From assembly GCF_040546275.1 (NCBI RefSeq), contig NZ_JBEPNO010000025.1, positions 25,239 through 89,238 on the forward strand: a stretch of 64,000 nucleotides of DNA. The letters run 5' to 3'. The position numbers and the translations under genes were made by a program. Origin of the DNA: Nakamurella sp040546275. GTDB lineage: Bacteria; Actinomycetota; Actinomycetes; Mycobacteriales; Nakamurellaceae. The notes below the pieces were generated by a model, which searched no databases, had not been told where the DNA came from, and was given only the letters and a program-made list of their open reading frames with translations. Of this stretch, positions 54,562 to 62,917 are shown piece by piece (within the stretch, counting starts at the first letter, position 1; each line of letters starts with the position of its first letter).

Positions 54562-55959
54562 TCAGGTGGGTGCGGGCAGGGCGTGCAGGCGTGCTAAGCC
54601 GGTGGTGAACAGGTGCCGGTGCGGGGCGTGACCAGACAGGTGCAGCCAGACTCGGCGGGATCGGCGCGCGATGGTCCCGGCGACTGAGAACAGCCTCAGG
54701 CGTAGCCGTTTGGGTTCCCACCGACGGGCATCGGTCCCGGCCAAGGCGAGCATCTGCATCCAGGCGGTCAGCTCGGTCGCCAGCTGGACTACGGCGATCC
54801 AGATGCGGTTCTGCGCGAAGTCGGTTAACGGTAGGTTCCGCATCCCGGTGTCCTTCGCGTTGCGGATCCGGTCCTCGCAGCGGGCCCGCCGCCGGTGCCG
54901 CAACTCCAGGTCCGCCAGCTGACCTGCGGTGGTATTGGTGACAAACGCGGTGAGCCGGTTGCCGTCGACGTCGGTGAACCGCAACTGTGCGCCGGGATGC
55001 GGCCGCTCGGCCCGCACCAGCACCCGCATCCCCGCCGGCCAGCTGCCCAGGCTCAGCACGCCGGTCAGCTCGGCGACCCACGCCCCGTCGCGGACCGTCC
55101 GGTCGGCGTCATACGCCGGGGTCCACGCAGCCTCCGGCAGCTGGTCGATCTTGGCGACCATGTCATCGGTCAAGGTGAACCCGACCGAGTACGACAGTCC
55201 CTGCCCGGACAACCATCTCAGGAACTCGTGCGTCCCGCCGCCACCGTCGGTGCGGATCAGCAACTTGCGGCCGATGCGTCCGCCGCGACGGTAGAACGGC
55301 AGCTGCCGCAGCGCCTGCTTCGTGACGTAGATGTGGTCGGCGGCGGTGTTGGAACCGGCGTTGCCCTTGCGGAGCAGCATCGACAACGGCTCACCAGTGC
55401 CGCTCTGGCCGTGGTCCGCCCATGCGCCCAACGGGTGGAACCCGAAGCCCCGTTTGAACGTCGGCGCCGCCAACTCCTTCTCGGAGTGCGCGGTGATCAA
55501 CGTGGCGTCCAGGTCGATCACCAGCGGATGCTCGCCGCTGATCTGATGATCCGGCGCGGCGTCACCAGCCAACATCCATACACGTTGTCTCACAGCAGCC
55601 CTGGCCTGGTTGATCGCGCTCAACGCTGTTTCCGGGGTGGCGGCCAGTGCGTCGATCAACCGGGACACCGTCGGGTCGGAGGCGACCCTGCCGAACACCG
55701 ACGGTTCGGCCCGCAGCAACCCGACATCGGCAAGGCAGTCACCGCCGATGGCGACGCTGATCGCCAGATCCAGCAGGATCTTCCCCGGATCCAGCACCGC
55801 CGACTGCTTGCGCCACGGCGCCAACGCCCTCGACAGTTCCCGGTCCAAACCGACCTTGCCGGCGGCGGCGACCAGAAGCACTGCACCGGCCTGGGACACC
55901 ACCCGCTTCGCGGTCGTGTCCACTGTCAACCGCGGATACAAACCGGTAGGGTTCGACAT
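54562..55959 (-). CDS. IS1380-family transposase, intact
   Basis: The protein has 465 residues and is full length for the family. The DDE catalytic residues are in LVIDLDATLITAHSEK (first D), LIRTDGGGGTHEFL (second D) and RRRARCEDRIRNAKDTGMRNLP (E). The N-terminal GLDRELSRALAPWRK and C-terminal arginine-rich tail are typical. ATG 55959 is preceded by GGAG at 10 nt, but this site is inside a 12-bp stem. Confidence 0.93.
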   Translation of the reverse strand: MSNPTGLYPRLTVDTTAKRVVSQAGAVLLVAAAGKVGLDRELSRALAPWRKQSAVLDPGKILLDLAISVAIGGDCLADVGLLRAEPSVFGRVASDPTVSRLIDALAATPETALSAINQARAAVRQRVWMLAGDAAPDHQISGEHPLVIDLDATLITAHSEKELAAPTFKRGFGFHPLGAWADHGQSGTGEPLSMLLRKGNAGSNTAADHIYVTKQALRQLPFYRRGGRIGRKLLIRTDGGGGTHEFLRWLSGQGLSYSVGFTLTDDMVAKIDQLPEAAWTPAYDADRTVRDGAWVAELTGVLSLGSWPAGMRVLVRAERPHPGAQLRFTDVDGNRLTAFVTNTTAGQLADLELRHRRRARCEDRIRNAKDTGMRNLPLTDFAQNRIWIAVVQLATELTAWMQMLALAGTDARRWEPKRLRLRLFSVAGTIARRSRRVWLHLSGHAPHRHLFTTGLARLHALPAPT

Positions 55960-55960
55960 C

Positions 55961-56033
55961 AGAAAGGTGCTCCAGATCTGCGTAGTGTTGGTCCCTCAGC
56001 AAGACCTATCCTTGCAGCTCAGAGCACCTTTCT
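55961..56033 (-). promoter_or_regulatory. hairpin that can mask the transposase ribosome-binding site
   Basis: AGAAAGGTGCTC (55961-55972) and GAGCACCTTTCT (56022-56033) are perfectly complementary over 12 bp with a 49-nt loop. In the mRNA the GGAG before ATG 55959 lies at the base of the stem, so long read-through transcripts would hide it. Confidence 0.7.
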
Positions 56034-56314
56034 CCATGAACAAAACACCTTTGTTCACCTACCGCGAGAAAGCGCGAGGCTAGGACCACGACACCGAGGA
56101 GGACCGGCCGAAGTCCCGCCTCATTCTTCCTCCGGATCCTGATGGATCCCGTCAGCACGCCAATCAGGTTCAGCGTGATCGCGACGGCAGACGTGACGAG
56201 CACCGCGGTTCGCTGTTGATCGCTGGTCGCCTGGACAGCGGTGCAACCAGCAAGGACGGCGAGGTAGAGGAATAACCATCGCGTCCATCGAGGAGCCGCG
56301 TACTCAACCGTCAT
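56006..56314 (-). pseudogene. small membrane protein truncated by the IS
   Basis: From ATG 56314 there are two helices (WTRWLFLYLAVLAGCTAV and TAVLVTSAVAITLNLIGVLTG), a basic loop (RIRRKNEAGLRP) and the start of a third (VLLGVVVLASRFL). The frame then passes into IS sequence (GEQRCFVHGERCSELQG). Its start overlaps the previous small gene by 11 bp, so the two were coupled. Confidence 0.55.
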
Positions 56315-56483
56315 GTGTGAAATCTAGCCACACGCGCCCGTGCAGAAACCTGAGCGTGCGACCGTATCCGTCGATCGCCGCAAGCCGAACGTCCTGCGGC
56401 GCCGTGAGCCGCCTTTGGAGGCGGCCGACGACCAAGATCGTGGACGTGCCCGTTGGGGATGGATGACCGGGCAGCGGTTCCAT
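56304..56483 (-). CDS. 59-residue hypothetical protein
   Basis: ATG 56483 to TGA 56304. The protein reads EPLPGHPSPTGTSTILVVGRLQ, then APQDVRLAAIDGYGRTLRFLHGRVWLDF. It has high GC3, lies 18 bp after the TfoX gene in the same direction, and its start aligns in frame with the gene at 46841-47368. It is probably the last intact member of the ArsR-led operon. Confidence 0.45.
   Translation of the reverse strand: MEPLPGHPSPTGTSTILVVGRLQRRLTAPQDVRLAAIDGYGRTLRFLHGRVWLDFTHDG
56368..56465. repeat. dispersed repeat, copy 2
   Basis: Similar to 47311-47405. The hairpin arms GCCGCCT (56408-56414) and AGGCGGC (56419-56425) are kept while the loop differs. Confidence 0.65.
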
Positions 56484-56501
56484 GGTTCGCCGGCCAAGGC
56501 G

Positions 56502-56870
56502 TCAGCGGGCTCGTGAGCGCCCGGGTTTCCGGTGAGTGAGATTGCGGGTGGCGGCTTCGAGCCAGTCGGCGAGGGCTTGATCTTTGCGCAGCCCGCTCGC
56601 CTCGACTCGGATCCATCCTTGCCCCATCGAGCGACCGGTTCCCATCTCCGCGCGGGATGCGTGAGGCTTTGCGAGCAGGATGGCGTCTTCGGCTGGGTCG
56701 ACGCGGACGAGCAGACTGCCGTCGTTGTGCGCGGCCACTGCCATGGCACCGTCGACCATCAGCGCCAGCACACCGAACATGCGCACTTCTTGAAGGTGCT
56801 GACCCGGTAGCAACGCCCTGATCCGGTCGATCAATCCGCGCGACGAGTCGCCTGCGGGGGTTGGTGTCAT
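56502..56870 (-). CDS. TfoX/Sxy N-terminal domain protein
   Basis: This 122-residue protein reads EVRMFGVLALMVDGAMAVAAHNDGSLLVRVDPAEDAILLAKPHASRAEMGTGRSMGQGWIRVEA, then WLEAAT. It is the TfoX_N fold, here alone as in many actinobacteria, and unlikely to regulate competence. Its start overlaps the upstream stop (ATGA). Confidence 0.85.
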   Translation of the reverse strand: MTPTPAGDSSRGLIDRIRALLPGQHLQEVRMFGVLALMVDGAMAVAAHNDGSLLVRVDPAEDAILLAKPHASRAEMGTGRSMGQGWIRVEASGLRKDQALADWLEAATRNLTHRKPGRSRAR

Positions 56871-57235
56871 GCCGGTTGCTGTTGCCGCGGCATGTAGCTC
56901 AGGCGGTCGAAGGCGAGACGGATCTCGACGATCTGCCCTTCATGGACTGTGAACAGTTCGCTGGCCAGCGTCGTCGTTGTGACCGCGGTCTGGGGGAAAT
57001 ACCAGAGCGCCACCCGATTCTCGTCAGTCATCCGACTGTGCTCGGGTACGCCTGTCAGCATCGGCGCGAATCCGGCGAGATAGTCGCGCCAGTCGCCCTT
57101 GGTGGTGACGTTCTCGTCGGGGGCGAAACAGTGGACGTCGTCGGAGACATAGGTCAGAGCTTGATCGATATCGCCGCTGGTCCAGGCTTGGTGGTAGGCC
57201 TCGACCGTCGACAGTGCGTCGTGAACATTCGGCAT
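56867..57235 (-). CDS. SnoaL/NTF2-like protein
   Basis: The protein has 122 residues. It reads ALSTVEAYHQAWTSGDIDQALTYVSDDVHCFAPDENVTTKGDWRDYLAGFAPML, ending with LFTVHEGQIVEIRLAFDRLSY. This is the cone-shaped NTF2 fold of polyketide cyclases and ketosteroid isomerases. ATG 57235 follows AGGAG. It is in the ArsR-led operon. Confidence 0.85.
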   Translation of the reverse strand: MPNVHDALSTVEAYHQAWTSGDIDQALTYVSDDVHCFAPDENVTTKGDWRDYLAGFAPMLTGVPEHSRMTDENRVALWYFPQTAVTTTTLASELFTVHEGQIVEIRLAFDRLSYMPRQQQPA

Positions 57236-57261
57236 AACTTCTCCTTCGGCTAGTAAGCGGC

Positions 57262-57693
57262 TCAGGGACCGGGTTTCCAACTATCGGGCGGGAGGTGCTC
57301 GCCGGTGGCGGCCCTCCTCAGGCGGGCCAGGAAATGGCTCCACCCGTCCATATGACCACCAACCAGGTCCTCCGGCAGATCGGTATGGACGACCTCGACC
57401 CGGGTCCCGGCGCTGATAGGCGTCAGTTCGAAAGACACCATCGACGAACCCGGCGGCAAGCTCTCATTGCCGGCGAACCCCCAGGACAGGGTGACCCGTC
57501 GAGGTGGATCCACTTCCAGGAACATGCCGCGCGCCGGGTAGCCAGCGATGTCCACCGCGAACTGGCCGCCGGGCACCGGGTCAAGCGATGCCCACTGCCC
57601 CATCCACGAGGTCATTCCGGCGTCGGTCACCAGGAACTGGAAGACGGTCTCTGGAGCGGCGTCGATGTCGATCGTGGCGCGATGCTCAGCCAT
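57262..57693 (-). CDS. AHSA1/SRPBCC domain protein
   Basis: The protein has 143 residues. It reads RATIDIDAAPETVFQFLVTDAGMTSWMGQWASLDPVPGGQFAVDIAGYPARGMFLEVDPPRRVTLSWGFAGN, then GWSHFLARLRRAA. It overlaps the ArsR gene by 8 bp. This repeats the ArsR-AHSA1 logic of the operon at 38.6 kb with unrelated sequences. Confidence 0.9.
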   Translation of the reverse strand: MAEHRATIDIDAAPETVFQFLVTDAGMTSWMGQWASLDPVPGGQFAVDIAGYPARGMFLEVDPPRRVTLSWGFAGNESLPPGSSMVSFELTPISAGTRVEVVHTDLPEDLVGGHMDGWSHFLARLRRAATGEHLPPDSWKPGP

Positions 57694-58018
57694 CGCTGCT
57701 CCGGGCCGACGACTCCACCGCACGCTTCAACGCGCTCAACCGCTCCGGCCAGAAGTCCTCGAAGAACCCTTTCCCGACGGCTAGGCCCTCCACGCGCACG
57801 ACAAACAGATGACGCGTGCCCGACCGCGCGCCGGTCACCAAGCCAGCCGCACGAAGCACCTTCAGGTGGTGAGAAACGATCTGTTGCGACAGCCCCAACA
57901 TGTCCGCGATCTCGCCGACCGCGCAACGCTTGTTGCGCACCACCGACAAGATGGCGCGACGATTCGGGTCGGCCAGCGCATGGAACGTTCGATCCAGCTC
58001 GCCTGCCGGTTCGCTCAT
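57686..58018 (-). CDS. ArsR-family regulator
   Basis: The protein has 110 residues. It reads ELDRTFHALADPNRRAILSVVRNKRCAVGEIADMLGLSQQIVSHHLKVLRAAGLVTGARSGTRHLFVV. ATG 58018 has GAGGAGG. It leads a run of five or six overlapping or close genes (AHSA1, SnoaL-like, TfoX_N, 59-residue, membrane). A 14-bp palindrome upstream is its probable operator. Confidence 0.92.
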   Translation of the reverse strand: MSEPAGELDRTFHALADPNRRAILSVVRNKRCAVGEIADMLGLSQQIVSHHLKVLRAAGLVTGARSGTRHLFVVRVEGLAVGKGFFEDFWPERLSALKRAVESSARSSDG

Positions 58019-58053
58019 CCGCAACCTCCTCAAGCGAGGATATCACCAACGGA

Positions 58054-58067
58054 CGTTTGTACAAACG
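58054..58067. promoter_or_regulatory. ArsR operator
   Basis: CGTTTGTACAAACG, a perfect 14-bp palindrome 36 bp before the ArsR start, in a local AT-rich patch. Confidence 0.75.
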
Positions 58068-58185
58068 AATACCAGAGTCCCAGCACGGCCGGGCGCGAAC
58101 CGATCGCAGCCGAGCCCCACCCGGACGGCAGACCCGGTCCGCAGGAGGATCGACATACGGCACAACTTCGACCGGGAAGACCTCT

Positions 58186-58638
58186 TCAGGCGGTCCAGCC
58201 GTGTAGCAGCAGGGGGCGTGCGTTGTCGGCGGCGTTGAGGGCGGTCGCCACATAGTCGATTAGGTCAGATGGCAGCGCGGACTTGCGCGCCCAGACCAGT
58301 TCAGTGCACTTATCTGGCTCACCGATTGCCGGAGTGCCTGCCCACCGCTCGACGGTGAAGAATAAGTCGAGGTACTCGCTGTCGGTTGCGGTCTCAGGCG
58401 CCCGGTGCACCGTCACTGCCAAGCGGCAGGAGGCCGGGTCGGCAGCGATCGTGAGTTCTTCCCTCAGCTCGCGGATCAACCCGGAGAGCGCATCTTCACC
58501 GCCGTCCAGGTGCCCGGCGGGAACACTGAGCTGGCCGTCGCGGTAGCCAGAACCAGCTCGGCGCATCAGCAGGACACAGTCGCCGTCGGTCAAGATGCCG
58601 TAGACAGCCACGGCCAGTCGGAATGGGTCGGTGGGCAC
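58186..58638 (-). CDS. NUDIX hydrolase
   Basis: The protein has 150 residues. The NUDIX box is GHLDGGEDALSGLIRELREELTI (Gx5Ex7REUxEE, with the penultimate Gly replaced by Thr). It opens RLAVAVYGILTDGDCVLLMRRAGSGYRDGQLSVPAGHLD and ends ELVWARKSALPSDLIDYVATAL. It hydrolyses a nucleoside diphosphate linked to X; the substrate is unknown. Confidence 0.92.
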   Translation of the reverse strand: MPTDPFRLAVAVYGILTDGDCVLLMRRAGSGYRDGQLSVPAGHLDGGEDALSGLIRELREELTIAADPASCRLAVTVHRAPETATDSEYLDLFFTVERWAGTPAIGEPDKCTELVWARKSALPSDLIDYVATALNAADNARPLLLHGWTA

Positions 58639-58732
58639 CGCCCCACCCTAGAAGCTGGCCTGCGGCCGGGCCACCGCCCCGTACCCGATCACGACGCGGC
58701 CCCAACCGCCTTGAGCTACTACCACCACTCCC

Positions 58733-58797
58733 GGATCGGTGACCGGTCATCGATCGGTGTCCGGTCATCGATCGCTGACCGGTCGGCGATCGGCGGG
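58733..58797. repeat. 18-bp tandem repeat array, about 3.5 units
   Basis: Units of CGATCGGTGACCGGTCAT with few changes start at 58733, 58751, 58769 and 58787 (partial). Each carries the palindromes CGATCG and GACCGGTC. Related single copies occur at about 50.32 kb and 51.11 kb. Confidence 0.85.
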
Positions 58798-58991
58798 CTC
58801 AGTCGGTCGTTGTCGCCGAGGGGCCATCCCGTTCACCGGTCGACGTTCCAAGCAGGCCGCGTCGGGAGTGAGGCATAGATTTAGGTGCACCGGCAGCGAG
58901 AGACGACCCCGACCGAGGTTTGCGTGCAACGTGCCGACGGCGGGGCCCGTCCAACTGGTGAACGGGAGAGGCCCGGGTAGGAGGCGGTGCG

Positions 58992-59660
58992 ATGACCTAC
59001 GGTGTGCAGATGCGTGGGGCGCTGGCCGTCTTGTTGGTGGTGCTGTCCGGCTGCACGGCGACCGCAAACCCAGACACCGCTGCCATTCAGAGCACGACGC
59101 AGCCGTCCTCCACCTTGACCACGTCCAGCCTGCCGGCCAGCAGCCGGCCCGATCTTCCTGACCCGATCATCCCCGATCGAACGCCGAACGCCGCAACCAG
59201 CTCCTCCGCGCTGATCATCCGGGACTGCGCTGCTTCGGCTGCACGAGCCATCGCCGCAGCAGCATCATTGTTGCCGGAGGGGACGTCGCGGACGCCTGAA
59301 GACTCCGGTCTCTGCTCTGCTGGTCAGCCGCTTGACGTGACGTTCCCAGCTGTCGCCAAGTTGGCGTGGACCGTCACGGTCAAGGTCACCGCCGGGCCTG
59401 TCGCCGACTGTCAGGCGGAGGCCGCCAACGGCAGCGCCAGCTGTCAAGTGATCGTCGGACACCCCGGCTTCAGCGGCGCAGAAGTGGTCTGCAGCGCCAT
59501 TGCCTGCGACCAGGCCTGGGTGTCCAAAGGCGCCGAACTGGCGGTGGTGCTCGGCTATGTACTCGGCGCGCAGCTGGCCATGTCACAGCAGGCCATACCC
59601 GCATTCAACGGATTGGGCACCACGATCGGAGTCAGCGTGCTGACCGCACTTGGTGGGTGA
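58992..59660 (+). CDS. putative lipoprotein
   Basis: The protein has 222 residues. The signal is RGALAVLLVVLSGC (lipobox LSGC), followed by a Ser/Thr tether and a domain with Cys pairs (GLCSAG, ADCQAE, ASCQVI, VVCSAIACDQ). The ATG follows GGAGG at 7 nt. Anchored outside the membrane; the family is not recognised. Confidence 0.78.
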   Translation: MTYGVQMRGALAVLLVVLSGCTATANPDTAAIQSTTQPSSTLTTSSLPASSRPDLPDPIIPDRTPNAATSSSALIIRDCAASAARAIAAAASLLPEGTSRTPEDSGLCSAGQPLDVTFPAVAKLAWTVTVKVTAGPVADCQAEAANGSASCQVIVGHPGFSGAEVVCSAIACDQAWVSKGAELAVVLGYVLGAQLAMSQQAIPAFNGLGTTIGVSVLTALGG

Positions 59661-59767
59661 CCGACCGAACCTTCACACGGACATCGGCCGCTACCCGGTC
59701 AGCGATCGGCTATCGGGACACGCACCCTCGATGGGCCGCCTCCCAAGACTGACCGCTCCCGGGTGAC

Positions 59768-59977
59768 CTATCCGGGGGGCGACTCCAGCGCTTCCTCAGC
59801 AGCTTGGCGCATCTGCCGAAACATCCTCCGACCCTTCTTAGCTCGTCCTGTACCCGGCAGATCAGCATGCCGTTCAGCAGCGGAGGCCCAATCGCGCATT
59901 TCCACCAGCCGAGCCGGGGAGGCAGATCGGAGGTCCGCTTCGAAGTCTTTCCGGTTCTGCCATGACATGACTGCCAT
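59768..59977 (-). CDS. small hypothetical protein
   Basis: This 69-residue, charged protein (WQNRKDFEADLRSASPARLVEMRDWASAAERHADLPG, then RRMFRQMRQAAEEAL) is predicted to be helical, with GC3 bias typical of real genes. It has no strong ribosome-binding site or known family. Confidence 0.5.
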   Translation of the reverse strand: MAVMSWQNRKDFEADLRSASPARLVEMRDWASAAERHADLPGTGRAKKGRRMFRQMRQAAEEALESPPG

Positions 59978-60133
59978 AGCTCAACGCTAGTAATTCCGAT
60001 CCCCATGATGCAACCCGTTTGCCGACCCAACCTGCGCGAGCGACCACAGCCTCACATCTGGCGAAACCCGGACCGCAAGCGGAACGTGGAGCGGTCGATC
60101 ACTTACACCCGGCACCAGACGTCCTGAAGGGCT

Positions 60134-60466
60134 TCACGAGTGGAGCCGCCGGCACGAGGCCCTGGTCATAGCCAGGGTTATCAGAAGCGTATGCGATCTT
60201 GATGCAATATGTAACGCCCGCTGGTCCGCTGGATCCGATGGTGGCCAACACCGACTCACACTGGCGTTTTCGTCACCCAGTAGTTCGGCGGTCGGCTCCT
60301 GGCCCTGGGTTTGCTCCCAGACGAAGATTGGCCGCTCCGTCTGGCATCCCGGGTTGCTGGTGGGCGAAGCGGGCGCAGTAGACGTGTGGAAGCCCACCGC
60401 CGAGGTCGTTGAGCATGCCGTGATCAGCAGGGCAAGCACGCCGCCCATCGCGGCCTTGACCCTCAT
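60134..60466 (-). CDS. putative small lipoprotein
   Basis: The protein has 110 residues. RVKAAMGGVLALLITACSTTSAV is a lipoprotein signal (LITAC). The rest is Ser/Thr/Pro-rich with two Cys and no recognised domain; the tail (SHTLLITLAMTRASCRRLHS) is probably out of the original frame. Confidence 0.5.
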   Translation of the reverse strand: MRVKAAMGGVLALLITACSTTSAVGFHTSTAPASPTSNPGCQTERPIFVWEQTQGQEPTAELLGDENASVSRCWPPSDPADQRALHIASRSHTLLITLAMTRASCRRLHS

Positions 60467-60585
60467 GACGCGACGATAGACCTTCGGCGTCCACGCCTTG
60501 AGGCAAACTCGACAGTCCACCCTTCGTGTCTTGCTGGGCCCAAGTCCTGAGCGAGGCCAACTTTCGTGCACAACCCGGGTCCGTT

Positions 60586-60756
60586 CTACTTGACCAAACC
60601 CACCCGCCCGTAGGGGGAACGCTCACCGGTCACCCTCTCGCCTGCGCGACCACCATCGTCAGCGGCACCGTAACGGGATTCACTGGTGGAGCATCCGGCC
60701 GCCAAGAGGCCGACCAGGACCACGGCGCTGTCGGTGAGTCGGTTGACCGCTCCCAC
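60586..60756 (-). CDS. very short lipoprotein, probably a fragment
   Basis: This is a 56-residue frame from GTG: VNRLTDSAVVLVGLLAAGCSTSES gives a good lipobox (LAAGC), then only about 35 residues to TAG. It may be a truncated lipoprotein. No ribosome-binding site is clear. Confidence 0.4.
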   Translation of the reverse strand: MGAVNRLTDSAVVLVGLLAAGCSTSESRYGAADDGGRAGERVTGERSPYGRVGLVK

Positions 60757-60802
60757 TCTGCCCAGCAGCCCAGCGGGAACTATTCGTTGCTACCCGTATT
60801 GC

Positions 60803-61565
60803 CTAGCGTGCGAGGCCCTGGATCAGCTGATCAATGACCGCACTCCCCTCTTCGACGGTCAGGCCTGTGTTGGCACCGGGCGTTCCTCTCATAGTCGCGT
60901 GGCGTGCATCGTCTCCGCTGATCTCCTGGTGATTAGCACTGGCCGTGAACCGCCCGATCTGCGCCTGCGAGACTCCAGTCCGTTGGCTCAGGTCACGGTC
61001 GCTGCCGCCGGCAGCCTGGCGAAGCAGCTCGTAGACCTTGTAGAACTCCGCCCACTTGGGCTTCGCCACCGAGCCAAGGACTCGATAGACCTCCACGAGC
61101 TCTGGATGAGTGGTGAGCTGCCGATACCGGCTCATGGTCGGTTGTTGGTCCGGGCGGTTGTGCCGTCCCCTTGCTGACAGAACCGCTTGCGCTGGCTGAA
61201 GCGATGACGACGGCAGCCGCTTCGGCGAAGATTGTCGCGCCGCGTGTTGTCACGATCGTGTCGGTGACCTCGGCGACGTCGGCGACAAAGACGTGTCGAG
61301 ACCCGACGGCCGAAATGCTGCCAGCGAAACTTACTCGCCCAGATCGGGGCGACAACATCGAACTGATACCGTTTAACACCAAGATCCTCGGTAGAGCCGC
61401 TTTCCTAACCTCATCCGCTTCGGTTAAAGAGTCGAAGTCGTCCGCTTGCAAGTAGGTTCGCTGGCTCTCGTCGTCGTGAGCAACTACCAAGTCGCCGTCT
61501 GCCAGTTCCTCACGCAACCTCCTGAGATCCTGCTCATCTCCATTCAAATACACTCGCCACGCCAT
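60803..61565 (-). pseudogene. hypothetical protein split by a frameshift
   Basis: The N-terminal part (MAWRVYLNGDEQDLRRLREELADGDLVVAHD ... ALPRILVLNGIS) runs from 61565 to about 61140. A second frame from 61135 continues with HPELVEVYRVLGSVAKPKWAEFYKVYELLRQ, RFTASANHQEISGDDARHA and LTVEEGSAVIDQLI. From memory, both parts belong to one family of about 240 residues with a conserved WxxLYKxYE motif. A one-base gain near 61140 separates them. Function unknown. Confidence 0.65.
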
Positions 61566-61569
61566 TATC

Positions 61570-61585
61570 GGCTCTTCAGAATTAA
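61570..61585. repeat. IS-end motif, copy 1
   Basis: GGCTCTTCAGAATTAA, identical to 63424-63439. It abuts an ISL3 transposase fragment and looks like the terminal inverted repeat of ISL3-type elements. Confidence 0.75.
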
Positions 61586-61591
61586 CAGGGG

Positions 61592-61848
61592 CGTTGCGCT
61601 GTCATCCTGGATGGCGCCGGCCAGGTTCGGCGGGTGCAGGCCCATCGTATGCGGCGGCGTTGGTTGTCGGTGTTGCGGAACCCGAATGCGATCCGTCCGA
61701 TGTTCTTGACAATGCGGTTGTAGCCTTCGCTGCGGGCGTTGGACAGAGCTGTGTCGATGGCGGCGATGTTCGGGGCCTGCCAGGTGTCGACGGTGGTGGC
61801 CAGGGCGTGGATCTCTGGGACCCACCTGCAGTAGGCCTCGCCGGGTTA
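61592..61848 (-). pseudogene. ISL3-family transposase, C-terminal fragment
   Basis: A frame open from about 61848 (after a TAA) to TAA 61592 reads PGEAYCRWVPEIHALATTVDTW, then IDTALSNARSEGYNRIVKNIGRIAFGFRNTDNQRRRIRWACTR. This is the C-terminal DDE_Tnp_ISL3 end (SNAxxEGxNxxxK...GFRN). The rest of the transposase is absent. The IS-end motif follows 6 bp after the stop. Confidence 0.8.
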
Positions 61849-62382
61849 TCACTTCTGGGGTCATTGGTGATCTGCAAAAGCTCGGAAGAGCGGACCAAAC
61901 AGCGCCGCGGCCCCAGTTGTAGCCAGGCAGCGGTCCCCGCCTCAGTATTCTCCCGAGGTCCGAACGGCCCGCACAATATCCGTTAAAGTTGGCAGACCCC
62001 GCTGGATCAACAGCGCGGCCACGGGCATGCACCTGGATGCCCACGTCGCATGCTCGCCCGAGATCGGCCAGACCCCAGCGGCGGGCTGCTGCCGTTCTCG
62101 CGCAACTGCCGCCACCAGGTCCCTGTCGCACCGCGCGCAATGGCCCGCCCCCGAACCGAGCGGCGAAGCGTCCCATGGTCGCCGACCAATCGGGGGCATC
62201 GCAGCAGGCAGCTGCCCTCCGCCAGAACCGTCGATTACTTGCTGGGACTGAATGGATTGCATGGTAAACAGATAATAAAGGCGCCCTTGCCAGGGGGTGT
62301 GATATGTGCCACAGTGAGGGCTACTTGCTTCGACTGGATGGAGGCCAATGGTGCAACGGCAGAACCAGCGGCGGAGACTCGC
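61849..62382. other. 534-bp region without a recognisable gene
   Basis: A minus-strand frame (CARCDRDLVAAVARE ... LLIQRGLPTLTDIVRAV, ending at 61942) has plausible composition and a CxxC but no known family or clear start. It may be a remnant of mobile DNA. Confidence 0.4.
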
Positions 62383-62901
62383 ATGACACCGCGGCGGCGA
62401 CCACGGAGACTCGGGCGACGCGGGAGCGTCGTCGGCTTGATCGTTCTGTTGCTGTTCGGGTTGGGAACGGGCGTGGCAGCTGCCCACTCGGTCTACCAAA
62501 CGGCCCTGGTTTACGAGAGTGAGCTGCCCTGTACGGAGCTCCGCTCGGAGACCGGGCACGAGAGCGGGGCGACAAACATCTACCTTCGAGGTGATGTGCA
62601 GGCCCTACGAGACAACGTATTCGGCGCGAATTGCCAGGACGACTGGACGCGACCGGTCAATTACATCCGAGTGACGTACGTCCTGCAGAAGCAGAGCCCG
62701 AGCAACCCGTCCTCGTACTCCAACTGCATCTCGTACAGCTACGTCCTCAGCCCAGTGGCGACGGACAACTATCGCATCTCGAACTACGCCGGCGTCAGAC
62801 CGTGCGGCGCAGGGTCGTACCGGACTCTGACGATCGGCGCGATCCGCAATGGCAACACGTGGTACGGCGGCGACCTCTCATCCTTGAACCACTTATTCTG
62901 A
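62383..62901 (+). CDS. secreted hypothetical protein
   Basis: The protein has 172 residues. A twin-Arg-rich n-region and the core GSVVGLIVLLLFGLGTGVAAAHS make a signal peptide with cleavage near AAA. The mature domain has four Cys (LPCTEL, ANCQDD, SNCISY, RPCGAG). ATG 62383 follows GGAG at 6 nt. Overall similar in design to the secreted protein at 35378. Confidence 0.75.
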   Translation: MTPRRRPRRLGRRGSVVGLIVLLLFGLGTGVAAAHSVYQTALVYESELPCTELRSETGHESGATNIYLRGDVQALRDNVFGANCQDDWTRPVNYIRVTYVLQKQSPSNPSSYSNCISYSYVLSPVATDNYRISNYAGVRPCGAGSYRTLTIGAIRNGNTWYGGDLSSLNHLF

Positions 62902-62917
62902 TCGGGGAACAGTGAAC

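Larger units (their letters stand above)
54480..56060 (-). mobile_element. IS1380-family insertion sequence (limits approximate)
   Basis: An intact transposase with flanking non-coding ends. I could not find matching terminal inverted repeats by eye, so the limits are estimates. The right end must lie between the 5' hairpin (56033) and the truncated membrane gene (about 56090). Confidence 0.6.

Noticed and set aside
58733..58797. Possible small CRISPR array
   Set aside because: Units are contiguous with no unique spacers, and no cas genes are present.
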